Origin: Streptomyces milbemycinicus
GTDB taxonomy: Bacteria > Actinomycetota > Actinomycetes > Streptomycetales > Streptomycetaceae
Direction: 5' to 3'
NCBI RefSeq assembly: GCF_002154605.1
Contig: NZ_MUNE01000395.1
Coordinates: forward strand, 1-32,819
DNA: 32,819 nt
This document shows positions 14,409 to 22,999 of this stretch, in pieces. Numbering within the stretch: position 1 is the stretch's first letter; every line of letters begins with the position of its first letter. Under the pieces are notes generated by a model. It saw nothing but the letters and a program-made list of their open reading frames with translations. It did no database searches and was not told where the DNA came from. A program made the translations under genes and the position numbers.

Positions 14409-15965
14409 ATGAGAATCGTCAACGCCAAGGCCGCCGCCCTGGCCCTGGCCCTCGCCGCCACCACCGGCTCCCTGCTCGCCTCCACGGCCGCCGCCGACGC
14501 GGCCGCCCCCCGATCCCCCACGCCGCTGAACTGGGGCGTGTGCGAGGGCACCGGCCTCGACCCGAGGCAGGAGTGCGCGACGCTCAAGGTGCCCATGGAC
14601 TACCACGATCCCGGCGGGGACCAGATCTCGCTCGCCGTCTCCCGCATCTCCAGCGCCAAGCCGGGCGCCCGCCGGGGCGCGCTGCTGCTGATCCCCGGCG
14701 GCCCGGGCGGCTCGGGCCTGAGCCGGCCGTCCACCCTGGGCGCCAAGCTGCCGCAGACGGTGCGGGACGCGTACGACCTCGTCAGCTTCGACCCCCGGGG
14801 CGTGGGCCGGTCCACGCCCGTCAGCTGCGGTCTCGCCCACGAAGACCTGGCCCTCACCCGCTCCCGCCCCTGGCCCGCCCCGGACGGGAGCATCGCCGAC
14901 AACGTCGCCACAGGGCGGCGTATGGCCGACGCCTGCGGCCGCAACGGCGGCCCGGTGCTGAAGAGCCTCAGCACCGTCAGCGAGGCCCGGGACATCGACC
15001 GCATCCGCCAGGCCCTCGGCGAGGAGAAGCTGTCGGCCTGGGGCACGTCGTACGGGACGTACGCGGGGGCCGTGTACGCGCAGATGTTTCCCGAGCACAC
15101 CGACCGCTGGGTGCTGGACAGCAACGACGACCCCGACCCGACGCGCGTGGGGCGCGGCTGGCTGGCCAACTTCGCCGTGGGCGTCGAGGACACCTTCCCC
15201 GCCTTCGCCGCGTACGCCTCCCGGCCCGGCGACCACCAACTCGCCGACACCCCCGACGGCGTCCGCCGGCTCTTCCTCGACCTGGCGGCCCGGCTGGACG
15301 CCCATCCGATCCCCTGGGAGGGCGCCAACCCGCCCGAGTTGAACGGCAATGTGCTGCGCCAGCAGCTGCTCGACACCCTCTACGCCCCGAGCCGCTACGC
15401 CGACCTTCCCGGGAGCCGCTACGCCGCCCTCGCCGAGCTGATACGGGCTGCCCGCGACGGCGCGGACCTGCCCGCGCCCGCCGCGCTGCCGGACGAGGCG
15501 ATGCAGAACACCATGGCCTCGGGCACCGCGACGCTGTGCAACGACGTCTCGTGGCCGAAGTCCCTGCCGCCCTACGCCCGCGAGGTCGCGGCCAGCCGAA
15601 CGAGCCACCCGCTGACGGCCGGGATGCCAGTGAGCGTCATGCCGTGTGCCTTCTGGCCTGACGAGCTGCGCGACAAGCCTGTGCGGATCACCTCGGACGG
15701 CCCGTCGAACGTCCTGCTGGTGCAGAACCGGCGCGATCCCGCGACGCCCTACAGCGGCGCGCTGAAGCTGCGCCGGGCTTTCGGGGAGCGGGCCCGGATG
15801 GTCACGGCGGACGAGACCGGGCACGGGGCGTACGTGGTCAACGGCAACGCCTGCTCGGACGGGTATGTGACCGACTTCCTGGTCGGCGGGGAACGGCCGG
15901 AGCGCGACACCTTCTGCGCTGCGGAGGGAGACCGGCCTGCGGTCGGTTCACTCGGACAGCAGTGA
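14409..15965 (+). CDS. Secreted alpha/beta hydrolase, tripeptidyl aminopeptidase (TAP/SlpD-E) family
   Basis: The 518-residue protein has a signal peptide (MRIVNAKAAALALALAATTG, cleavage near AAADA). The mature enzyme shows the oxyanion region LLIPGGPGGSG, FDPRGVGRSTP, nucleophile Ser214 in GTSYGTYAG, and a C-terminal TAP-like region with Asp443 (NRRDPATPY) and His472 (ETGHGAYV). Secreted relatives remove N-terminal tripeptides from extracellular proteins in Streptomyces. An in-frame GTG at 14385 would add eight residues; ATG 14409 gives the better signal peptide. Extra Cys pairs (VCEG..QECAT, CGLAH..ACG) suggest disulfides in the exported form. Its 3' end overlaps the convergent Uma2 gene by 18 bases. 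Confidence 0.92.
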   Translation: MRIVNAKAAALALALAATTGSLLASTAAADAAAPRSPTPLNWGVCEGTGLDPRQECATLKVPMDYHDPGGDQISLAVSRISSAKPGARRGALLLIPGGPGGSGLSRPSTLGAKLPQTVRDAYDLVSFDPRGVGRSTPVSCGLAHEDLALTRSRPWPAPDGSIADNVATGRRMADACGRNGGPVLKSLSTVSEARDIDRIRQALGEEKLSAWGTSYGTYAGAVYAQMFPEHTDRWVLDSNDDPDPTRVGRGWLANFAVGVEDTFPAFAAYASRPGDHQLADTPDGVRRLFLDLAARLDAHPIPWEGANPPELNGNVLRQQLLDTLYAPSRYADLPGSRYAALAELIRAARDGADLPAPAALPDEAMQNTMASGTATLCNDVSWPKSLPPYAREVAASRTSHPLTAGMPVSVMPCAFWPDELRDKPVRITSDGPSNVLLVQNRRDPATPYSGALKLRRAFGERARMVTADETGHGAYVVNGNACSDGYVTDFLVGGERPERDTFCAAEGDRPAVGSLGQQ

Positions 15966-16577
15966 GTCGACCTCCAGCTCGACCTTGGCGCCGATGGACT
16001 CGGGCAGGACGAAGGACTCGCCGGGGCGATGGACGGACCGGGTGCGGTATTCGCCGTCGTGGGGGTCGGTGAGGACGATGACCTCGCCGTGTTTGCGGTC
16101 GCCGATGACATAGACGGGGACGCCCGCCCGCGCGTAGTGGCTGGGTTTGCGGTCCAGATCGTCGCGCCAGTTGGACGAGGTGACCTCGAACACCATGCGG
16201 AAGACGGCGGGGTCGATGCAGTTGTACGGCGCCATGTGGTCCCGGTGGTCCGCGTCCACGACCGCGAGGTCCGGGATCGCGTAGTCCTCTTCGCCGGTCG
16301 GCAGCCAGATGCCCACGGCCTGGACGACGCGGGTCTCGCCTTGGTGAAGAGCGGCGAACGCAAGCGTGAGATTGGTGAGCGATTCCGCGTGCGGGGGATC
16401 GGCAGGGGGCGTCACGATCAGCTGTCCTCCGAGGATCTCGGGTCGGTATCCAGGAAGGTTCTGGAACACCGTCTCGGCGATGTCGATGAGGCTGACCGTC
16501 GTCTCTTCCGTGGTGTGCGTCGTTTCCTCGGTGATGTGCGCGACGGGTGGGCACGGGTGCTCGGGGGCAAGCGTCAT
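15948..16577 (-). CDS. Uma2 family (DUF820) PD-(D/E)XK nuclease-fold protein
   Basis: The 209-residue protein carries the Uma2 pattern: PEILGGQLIVTPP near residue 47, YAIPDLAVVDAD with Asp103, MVFEVTSSN with Glu131, RDDLDRKPSHYARAGVPVYV with Lys144, then the C-terminal beta segment. The acidic residues and Lys match a restriction-endonuclease-like active site, yet no substrate is known for this very common bacterial family. ATG 16577 has AGGAG 8 bases upstream; ATG 16607 with GAGG is an alternative adding ten residues. A Thr/Glu-rich stretch (HITEETTHTTEETT) near the N-terminus comes from a short in-frame repeat. The gene is convergent with the peptidase, and the argS terminator lies just upstream. 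Confidence 0.88.
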   Translation of the reverse strand: MTLAPEHPCPPVAHITEETTHTTEETTVSLIDIAETVFQNLPGYRPEILGGQLIVTPPADPPHAESLTNLTLAFAALHQGETRVVQAVGIWLPTGEEDYAIPDLAVVDADHRDHMAPYNCIDPAVFRMVFEVTSSNWRDDLDRKPSHYARAGVPVYVIGDRKHGEVIVLTDPHDGEYRTRSVHRPGESFVLPESIGAKVELEVDSLLSE

Positions 16578-16684
16578 ATCGCTTCTCCTGTCTGCTTCCT
16601 CGGCCATGTGACCTCGCCTTGATCGTAGGATCCGCTCAGTAACGATTCTGCCGGGCAAATCGCCCGAAAGCAGCGTTCCGGCGA

Positions 16685-16706
16685 CCTTCGCAAGCTTGAG
16701 CGAAGG
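16685..16706 (-). terminator. Possible argS terminator
   Basis: CCTTCGC and GCGAAGG form a 7-bp stem with an 8-base loop about 30 bases past the argS stop on the minus strand. A following AT-richer stretch (16620-16660) also contains promoter-like sequence for the Uma2 gene. Confidence 0.5.
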
Positions 16707-16735
16707 CCGCCGCAAGGGGGGGCGCGCGGGAGCGC

Positions 16736-18544
16736 TCAGAGGCGCTCGGGGGTGCGGATGCCGAGCAGGTCCATGCCCTGGTGGAGGGTGCGGGCGGTCA
16801 GGTCGCACAGGAAGAGGCGGTTCTCGACCTGGGCCGGGCCGCCCTCGGCCTTCAGGACCGGGCACTTGTCGTAGAAGGTCGTGTAGAACGAGGCCAGCTG
16901 GTACAGATACGCGGCCAGCTTGTGCGGTTCGTAGCCCGCCGCGACCTCCCGCAGGATCTCCGCGAACTGGTCCAGATGCAGGCCCAGCGCCCGCTCGGCG
17001 GGGGCCAGGGGCAGCTCGGGGTGGGCGACCGGCTTCTGGCCCTCGCCGGCGAGGCGCAGGATCGACTGGATCCGGGCGTACGCGTACTGGAGATACACCG
17101 AGGTGTCGCCGTTGAGCGAGACCATCTGGTCGAGGTCGAACTTGTAGTCGCGCGCGGCCGACGTGGACAGGTCCGCGTACTTCACCGCGCCGATGCCGAC
17201 CTGGGCGCCGCGCTCGGCGATCTCCTCCTCGGTGAGGTCGATCTTCCCCTTGCTCTTCTCGCGGACGACGGCCGTCGCCCGCTCGATGGCCTCGTCCAGC
17301 AGGTCCACCAGCCGCACCGTCTCGCCCTCACGGGTCTTGAACGGCTTGCCGTCCTTGCCGAGGACGGTGCCGAAGGCGAGCTGGTAGGCGTGGGTCTTCT
17401 CGTTCAGCCAGCCGATCCGGCGGGCGGTTTCGAAGACCATCTTGAAGTGGAGCGACTGCCGGGCGTCCACGACGTACACCAGCGAGTCGGCCTGGAGGTT
17501 CTGGATCCGGTCCCGGATCGCGGACAGGTCGGTGGCCGCGTAGCCGAAGCCGCCGTCGGACTTCTGCACGATCAGCGGCACCGGGTTGCCGTCCGGGCCC
17601 TTGACGTCTTCGAAGAAGACGCACAGCGCGCCCTCGGAGCGCACCGCGACGCCGGACTCCTCCAGCAGCCGGCAGGTCTCGGCGAGCATGTCGTTGTAGC
17701 CGGACTCGCCGACGACGTCGGGGTCGCGGATGTCCATGTCGAGCTTGTCGAAGACGGAGTAGAAGTAGATCTTCGACTCGTCGACGAACCTGTGCCACAG
17801 GGCGATGGTCTCCGCGTCCCCGGCCTGAAGGTCCACCACCCGGCGCCGGGACCGCTCCTTGAACTCCTCGTCGGAGTCGAAGAGCGCCCGCGCGGCCTTG
17901 TAGAGGCGGTTCAGGTTGGACATGGCCTCCTCGCCGGAGGCCGCCAGGTCCTTGTCGTCCCCGGCGCCCTGGTCGCCCGTGGCGGCCTTGTGGTCCAGTT
18001 CGTGCGGGTGCTCCAGCAGGTACTGGATGAGCATGCCGAACTGGGTGCCCCAGTCGCCGATGTGGTGGCGCCTGACCACCTTCTCGCCCGCGAACTCCAG
18101 GATCCGCACGACGGCGTCGCCGATCACCGCCGAGCGCAGATGGCCGACGTGCATCTCCTTGGCCACGTTGGGCTGGGCGTAGTCGACCACGGTCGTGCCG
18201 GGGCTCTCGGCGTACGGAACGCCGAGGCGGGCGTCGGCGGCGCGGGCGGCGAGGGTCTTCACGATCGCCTCGTCCGACACCGTGATGTTGAGGAAGCCGG
18301 GTCCGGAGACCTCGATGTCCGCGATCAGCTCGCCGGCCGGCAGGCTCTCCACGACCTTGGCGGCCAGCTCGCGCGGGTTGCCCTTGAGCTTCTTCGCGAG
18401 CGCCAGCATCCCGTTGGCCTGGAAGTCGGCCCGGTCGCTACGTCGCAGCAGCGGATCGGCGGCGCCGGCCTCCGGCAGGGCAGCCGAGAGGGCGTCCGCG
18501 AGACGCTGGTGGACCGTGGCGGCAAGGGATAGGACCGAGGCCAT
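16736..18544 (-). CDS. argS: Arginyl-tRNA synthetase
   Basis: The 602-residue class I synthetase charges tRNA(Arg). In order: N-terminal additional domain, [21 protein letters not shown] with the HIGH-type HVGH at 132-135, [16 protein letters not shown], the KMSKS-equivalent loop around [40 protein letters not shown], and the C-terminal DALR anticodon-binding domain ending [12 protein letters not shown]. Start ATG 18544 ([10 protein letters not shown]) fits the family; a GTG at 18580 is in frame upstream. No strong ribosome-binding site precedes the ATG, but a perfect inverted repeat GGAATG-C-CATTCC (18549-18561) sits directly in front of it. It is divergent from lysS. Confidence 0.97.
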   Translation of the reverse strand: MASVLSLAATVHQRLADALSAALPEAGAADPLLRRSDRADFQANGMLALAKKLKGNPRELAAKVVESLPAGELIADIEVSGPGFLNITVSDEAIVKTLAARAADARLGVPYAESPGTTVVDYAQPNVAKEMHVGHLRSAVIGDAVVRILEFAGEKVVRRHHIGDWGTQFGMLIQYLLEHPHELDHKAATGDQGAGDDKDLAASGEEAMSNLNRLYKAARALFDSDEEFKERSRRRVVDLQAGDAETIALWHRFVDESKIYFYSVFDKLDMDIRDPDVVGESGYNDMLAETCRLLEESGVAVRSEGALCVFFEDVKGPDGNPVPLIVQKSDGGFGYAATDLSAIRDRIQNLQADSLVYVVDARQSLHFKMVFETARRIGWLNEKTHAYQLAFGTVLGKDGKPFKTREGETVRLVDLLDEAIERATAVVREKSKGKIDLTEEEIAERGAQVGIGAVKYADLSTSAARDYKFDLDQMVSLNGDTSVYLQYAYARIQSILRLAGEGQKPVAHPELPLAPAERALGLHLDQFAEILREVAAGYEPHKLAAYLYQLASFYTTFYDKCPVLKAEGGPAQVENRLFLCDLTARTLHQGMDLLGIRTPERL

Positions 18545-18548
18545 GAGT

Positions 18549-18561
18549 GGAATGCCATTCC
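18549..18561. repeat. Inverted repeat at the argS start
   Basis: GGAATG and CATTCC flank one base, 4 bases upstream of ATG 18544 on the minus strand. It covers the place where a ribosome-binding site would lie and could form a small leader hairpin or be a protein site. Confidence 0.4.
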
Positions 18562-18640
18562 GATAGATGGTTGGGTCCACCTCAGTATTTCACGGTGTGT
18601 CCAACGCTTTGTCCGGCGCTTCGGCCCCCTGTGGAAAACC

Positions 18641-18669
18641 TTTGGGCGCCTCGTTCCGTCTGGGACAAT
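18641..18669 (+). promoter_or_regulatory. Predicted promoter of lysS (leaderless)
   Basis: TTTGGG (18641-18646), a 17-base spacer and GACAAT (18664-18669). The start would fall at about 18676-18679, at or just before ATG 18679, so the message may lack a leader. The hexamers are only moderate matches. Confidence 0.45.
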
Positions 18670-18678
18670 GGTTTCGCC

Positions 18679-20448
18679 ATGACCGCAAGGAAGGAAGTGC
18701 CGACCGTGGCTCAGAGCACCGAGACCGACTGGGTCTCCCGATTCGCCGACGAGGTCATTGCCGAGGCGGAGCGTCGCGCCCCTGGCAAACCAATCGTCTG
18801 CGCCTCGGGTCTCAGCCCGTCCGGCCCGATCCACCTCGGCAATCTGCGCGAGGTCATGACCCCGCACCTGGTCGCCGACGAGATCCGGCGGCGCGGCTAT
18901 GAGTGTGTGCACATCCTGTCCTGGGACGACTACGACCGGTATCGCAAGGTCCCGGCCGGGGTCGACCCTTCCTGGGCCGAGCACATCGGCAAGCCGCTGA
19001 CCTCCGTCCCGGCGCCGCCCGGATCCCCGTATGCGAGCTGGGCCGAGCACTTCAAGGCGCCGATGATCGAGGCGCTGCAGGAGCTGGGCATCGAGTTCCA
19101 CGGCATCAGCCAGACGGAGCAGTACACCTCGGGTGCGTACCGCGAGCAGATCCTGCACGCGATGCGCCACCGCGGGCAGATCGACGCCGTGCTCGACCGC
19201 TACCGCACGAAGGACAAGGACAAGGACAAGGCGAGCGGCGGGGCGAAGAAGCCCGCCAAGCAGCAGCAGAAGCCGGTCGACGAGGCCGAGCTGGAGGCCG
19301 CCGAGGGCTCCGGCGCGGCCAGTGAGGACGACGGCAGCGCGGGCGGCGCGGGCTACTTCCCGTACAAGCCGTACTGCTCGGTGTGCGAGCGCGATCTGAC
19401 CACCGTCACCTCGTACGACGACGAGACGACGGAGATGGCGTACACCTGCGCCTGCGGCCACGGCGAGACCGTGCGCTTGCGCGAGCACGACCGGGGCAAG
19501 CTGGTCTGGAAGGTCGACTGGCCGATGCGCTGGGCCTATGAGGGCGTGGTCTTCGAGCCTTCGGGTGTCGACCACTCCTCGCCCGGCTCCTCGTTCGTCG
19601 TCGGCGGGCAGATCGTGCGCGAGGTCTTCGGCGGCGAGCAGCCCATCGGCCCGATGTACGCCTTCGTCGGCATCAGCGGCATGGCCAAGATGTCCTCGTC
19701 CAAGGGCGGCGTGCCGACCCCGGCCGACGCGCTGGAGATCATGGAGGCGCCGCTGCTGCGCTGGCTGTACGCGCGCCGCCGGCCGAACCAGTCCTTCAAG
19801 ATCGCCTTCGACCAGGAGATCCAGCGGACCTACGACGAGTGGGACGCCCTGGAGCGCAAGATCACCGAGGGGGCGGCCCAGTCGGCGGACGTGGCCGCGT
19901 ACAGCCGTGCCACCCGCACCGCCTCCGGCGAGCTGCCGCGCACCCCGCGCCCGCTGCCGTACCGGATGCTCGCGTCTGTGGTCGACATCACCACCGGCCA
20001 TGACGAGCAGACGCTGCGCATCCTCAGCGAGCTCGACCCGGACAACCCCGTGAAGTCCCTGGACGAGACCCGGCCGCGGCTCGACAGGGCCGAGCGCTGG
20101 ATCAACACCCAGGTCCCGGCCGAGCAGCGCACCCGGGTGCGGGACGAGCCCGACACCGAGCTGCTGGCCTCGCTCGGCGAGACCGAGCGCGAGTCGCTGC
20201 GGCTGCTGCTGGACGGGCTCGACACCCACTGGTCGCTGGACGGGCTGACCACGCTGGTCTACGGGGTGCCCAAGCTCCAGGCCGGGCTGGCGGCGGACGC
20301 CAAGCCGACGCCGGAGCTGAAGGTCGCGCAGCGCACGTTCTTCGCGCTGCTCTACCAGCTGCTGGTCGGCCGCGACACCGGCCCCCGGCTGCCGACGCTG
20401 CTGCTGGCGGTGGGCGCCGACCGGGTGCGCAAGCTGCTCGCGGCCTGA
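18679..20448 (+). CDS. lysS: Class I lysyl-tRNA synthetase
   Basis: The 589-residue enzyme is the archaeal/actinobacterial class I type, not the class II LysRS of most bacteria. It has SGLSPSGPIHLGNLREV (HIGH-type HLGN at 52-55), a zinc-binding module with CSVC near 233-236 and CACGH after it, and KMSSSK at 337-342. The C-terminal helical region binds the anticodon. A stretch of about 50 residues of Lys/Gln/Ala/Glu (KDKDKDKASGGAKK and following) is inserted before the zinc module and is probably disordered. ATG 18679 is used because a -10 lies just upstream; GTG 18697 and GTG 18706, which have AAGGAAG in front, are real alternatives. It is divergent from argS, and a double hairpin terminator follows. 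Confidence 0.96.
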   Translation: MTARKEVPTVAQSTETDWVSRFADEVIAEAERRAPGKPIVCASGLSPSGPIHLGNLREVMTPHLVADEIRRRGYECVHILSWDDYDRYRKVPAGVDPSWAEHIGKPLTSVPAPPGSPYASWAEHFKAPMIEALQELGIEFHGISQTEQYTSGAYREQILHAMRHRGQIDAVLDRYRTKDKDKDKASGGAKKPAKQQQKPVDEAELEAAEGSGAASEDDGSAGGAGYFPYKPYCSVCERDLTTVTSYDDETTEMAYTCACGHGETVRLREHDRGKLVWKVDWPMRWAYEGVVFEPSGVDHSSPGSSFVVGGQIVREVFGGEQPIGPMYAFVGISGMAKMSSSKGGVPTPADALEIMEAPLLRWLYARRRPNQSFKIAFDQEIQRTYDEWDALERKITEGAAQSADVAAYSRATRTASGELPRTPRPLPYRMLASVVDITTGHDEQTLRILSELDPDNPVKSLDETRPRLDRAERWINTQVPAEQRTRVRDEPDTELLASLGETERESLRLLLDGLDTHWSLDGLTTLVYGVPKLQAGLAADAKPTPELKVAQRTFFALLYQLLVGRDTGPRLPTLLLAVGADRVRKLLAA

Positions 20449-20480
20449 CGCCGCCACCGCCGCCCTCCGGGCGCGCGTCA

Positions 20481-20533
20481 GCGCTTCTCAAAGCGCCGGG
20501 CGGGCCGGACTCCTCAGGAGTCCGGCCCGCCCG
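20481..20533. terminator. Tandem hairpin terminator between lysS and the DUF2637 gene
   Basis: A 6-bp hairpin (20481-20496, loop CTCA) is followed at once by a perfect 18-bp inverted repeat (20497-20514 with 20516-20533). Genes on both sides are convergent, so it probably works both ways. Confidence 0.88.
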
Positions 20534-20558
20534 CGCGTTCATGGGAGGGGGTGGGGCG

Positions 20559-22025
20559 TTACGGGATGGACTCGGTGCCCATCTCCAGCTTGTAGCGCTC
20601 CTTGCAGTCCTCCAGGTGCCTGCGTACATCGCCGTCGCTGAGGTCGGGGATGCCGTATCCCTCGCGCAGCAGACGGCCGAACTGGTACGGGGACGGGAAC
20701 ATGCCGTTGTTGGTGACGTGCTGGCGGAAGGCTCCGTAGTACGCCTCGTCGCGCGGCATGTCGTCCGGCAGGTTCACGGGCGGTACGCGCACCTCGGACG
20801 GCTCGGGCTCGCCGTAGGACTCCAGTCCCCGCTGCGCCGGCACATACGGGACCTGGCTGCTGGTGCCCTGCCCGCCCAGCGGCCGGACCCGGCCCCCTGC
20901 GCCGACCGGGGCTGTCAGCCCCCCGGCGGCCTGCGCCTCGTCGACCTGCGCCGCGAACTGCTGCGCCTGCTGCTGGGCCTGGGCGTCGAGCTGCGGCTGC
21001 TGGGTCTGGGGCTGCTGCGCCTCTTGGGCCTGCTGGGCCTGCTGGAGCTGCTGCGCCTCGTCCGGCGTCTGCGGCTGCCCGGCCGCCGGATGCCCCGCGG
21101 CCTGCTGCTCGAAGCCGGTCGCCGCCCGCCCGTCGTGCTCAGGCGTGCCGGGCTGCTGGTACCCCTGCTGCTGGTACACCGGCAGCGGGAAGGACATGGG
21201 CAGCTCACGCTCCTGGGCCGCGGCCCGGTTCGCCCCCGCGGCCCCGGGAACGACGGCTCCTGCGGCCCTGGGAATGCCCGCGTCCCCGCCCCCGTAGGGC
21301 AGCGCGGCGGGCATCGGCGCGGGCGCCAGCTCGGCCGGGTCCAGGCCCGCCGCGGCCAGCCCCGCCGGGGCGGTCTCCGCCAGCGGCACCCCGTACCGCG
21401 CCAGGCGCAGCGGCATCAGCGATTCGACGGGGGCCTTGCGGCGCCAGGCGCGCCCGTAGCGGGCCCGCAGCCGGGCGCGGTAGACGAGGCGGTCCTGTTC
21501 GAGCTTGATGACCTGGTCGTAGGAGCGCAGCTCCCACAGCTTCATCCGGCGCCACAGCCGGAAGGTCGGCACGGGTGCCAGCAGCCAGCGGGCGACGCGC
21601 ACCGACTCCATGTGCCGGTCGGCGGTGATGTCGGCGATCCGCCCGATGGCATGCCGGGCGGCCTCGACGGAGACCACGAACAGGATCGGGATGACGGCGT
21701 GCATACCGACGCCGAGCGGGTCGGGCCAGGCGGCCGCGCCGTTGAAGGCGATGGTGGCCGCGGTCAGCAGCCAGGCCGTCTGGCGCAGCAGTGGGAAGGG
21801 GATCCGCAGCCATGTCAGCAGCAGATCGAGCGCGAGCAGGACGACGATTCCCGCGTCGATCCCGATGGGCAGGACGTTGGCGAAGGCGCCGAATCCCTTG
21901 TCGTGGGCGAGGTCGCGCACGGCGGCGTAGGAGCCCGCGAAACCGATCGCGGCGATCACCACCGCTCCGGTGACGACCACCCCGATCAATATGCGGTGCG
22001 TACGTGTCAACTGCATCGCGGCCAC
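20559..22025 (-). CDS. DUF2637 membrane protein with Gln-rich linker and C-terminal DNA-binding-like region
   Basis: The 488-residue protein has about four N-terminal membrane spans (ILIGVVVTGAVVIAAIGFAG, VLPIGIDAGIVVLLALDLLL, TAWLLTAATIAFNGAAAW, MHAVIPILFVVSVEAARHA), the DUF2637/SpdB-like module related to plasmid spread proteins. A basic stretch follows (RLWRRMKLWELRSYDQVI), then an Ala/Pro/Gln-rich linker (roughly 285-370) with QQ and QAQQAQ runs. The final 75 residues (DEAYYGAFRQHVTNNGMFPS, YQFGRLLREGYGI, DVRRHLEDCKERYK) look like a winged-helix-type regulator end. GTG 22025 has GGAGGGG 6 bases upstream; ATG 22016 is the alternative. Spread proteins act in conjugal transfer between mycelial compartments, but chromosomal copies have no known role. 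It lies downstream of two lipoprotein genes on the same strand. Confidence 0.82.
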   Translation of the reverse strand: MAAMQLTRTHRILIGVVVTGAVVIAAIGFAGSYAAVRDLAHDKGFGAFANVLPIGIDAGIVVLLALDLLLTWLRIPFPLLRQTAWLLTAATIAFNGAAAWPDPLGVGMHAVIPILFVVSVEAARHAIGRIADITADRHMESVRVARWLLAPVPTFRLWRRMKLWELRSYDQVIKLEQDRLVYRARLRARYGRAWRRKAPVESLMPLRLARYGVPLAETAPAGLAAAGLDPAELAPAPMPAALPYGGGDAGIPRAAGAVVPGAAGANRAAAQERELPMSFPLPVYQQQGYQQPGTPEHDGRAATGFEQQAAGHPAAGQPQTPDEAQQLQQAQQAQEAQQPQTQQPQLDAQAQQQAQQFAAQVDEAQAAGGLTAPVGAGGRVRPLGGQGTSSQVPYVPAQRGLESYGEPEPSEVRVPPVNLPDDMPRDEAYYGAFRQHVTNNGMFPSPYQFGRLLREGYGIPDLSDGDVRRHLEDCKERYKLEMGTESIP

Positions 22026-22135
22026 CCGCGGCCCCTCCCCCGTCCTACGGCATTCGGCGCGCCCAGCGTCGCATACACGTCAAGGGCGGTGGACGGGAAG
22101 GGGGTCGCAACGGCTCGGCCGGCGGCGGGTGGTGG

Positions 22136-22876
22136 CTACGCGGCGCTGCTGCTCGAGCCGCTGCCCGCGCTGCTCGCGCCGCTCTTCTCGGCGTCCTTCT
22201 CGATGGAGGCGACGACGTCCTTGGCCCCGGTCTGGGCGTCCTTGAGCAGCGTCTTGGGGTCCGGGGTCTTCTCGTCCTCGTAGCCGGCGCCGTTGTACTC
22301 GAGGGTCAGGACGACGTTCGCGGTGCGGACCACGATGGTCTGGTTCCGGAACTCGTCGCCGTCCTTCTTCGACTCCGTGCTGACGGTGGTGGCCGCGTCG
22401 CCGATGCCGGACACCTGCCCGGTTTTGGCGTTCTTGGCGCCGTCGGACGCGGCGGCCTTCTGGGCCTGGTCGGCGGCGTAGGCCTGGGCACGCTTGTCGC
22501 CGGAGCCCAGCGACACCTCGGATCTGAAGAGTTTGAGGGAGACGCTGAGCTGCCGGTACTTGAACCCGTTGAGGCCGGTCCACAGGCAGCTGGCCGACTG
22601 GTTGGCGTCGGCGGAGGGGAGCTCCTTGCCCTTCTTGCTCTGGGCCTTGGGGACCAACTCGTCGATCGTCTTGGCGGACAGGGTCGGGCAGACCGCCGGG
22701 AGCTTGCTGTACTTTGCGGCCGCGACGGTCGGCGTCGGGCTGGGCGTGGCCGATTTCGACGGGCTGGCCGAGTCCTTCGAGTCCTTGTCGGAGCCGGAGG
22801 AGCAGCCGGCGACGAGCACCACCGGTACGGCTGCGCTGACGAATATACGGGCGAGTCGAGGGGCTGTTCGGTGCAT
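22136..22876 (-). CDS. DUF3558 family lipoprotein
   Basis: The 246-residue protein has a lipoprotein signal peptide (MHRTAPRLARIFVSAAVPVV, then LVAGC with Cys25 as the lipid anchor), a Ser/Lys/Asp/Pro linker, and a DUF3558-like domain beginning LPAVCPTLSAKTIDELVP, with SASCLWTG holding the second conserved Cys and TANVVLTLEYNG near the end. The C-terminus is Ser/Ala-rich. ATG 22876 has GAAGGA just upstream. It would sit on the outer face of the membrane. The next gene upstream is a paralogue, which suggests duplication. Members of this family occur in Streptomyces and mycobacteria without a firm function. Confidence 0.85.
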   Translation of the reverse strand: MHRTAPRLARIFVSAAVPVVLVAGCSSGSDKDSKDSASPSKSATPSPTPTVAAAKYSKLPAVCPTLSAKTIDELVPKAQSKKGKELPSADANQSASCLWTGLNGFKYRQLSVSLKLFRSEVSLGSGDKRAQAYAADQAQKAAASDGAKNAKTGQVSGIGDAATTVSTESKKDGDEFRNQTIVVRTANVVLTLEYNGAGYEDEKTPDPKTLLKDAQTGAKDVVASIEKDAEKSGASSAGSGSSSSAA

Positions 22877-22999
22877 GGGTCCTTCGCTCGTTCTCGGTCG
22901 ATGGGCGGCCGTCCCGCCCGCGTCATGACACGGCACGGTACGCGGCCGATGCGCGCACAGCCCAATTCGGGCGTCTTACGCGAGGCCCCGTACACCGGT

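Noticed and set aside
16781..18532. 583-residue plus-strand frame opposite argS
   Set aside because: It lies entirely within argS, is Val/Gly/Asp/Arg biased and has no recognisable domain.
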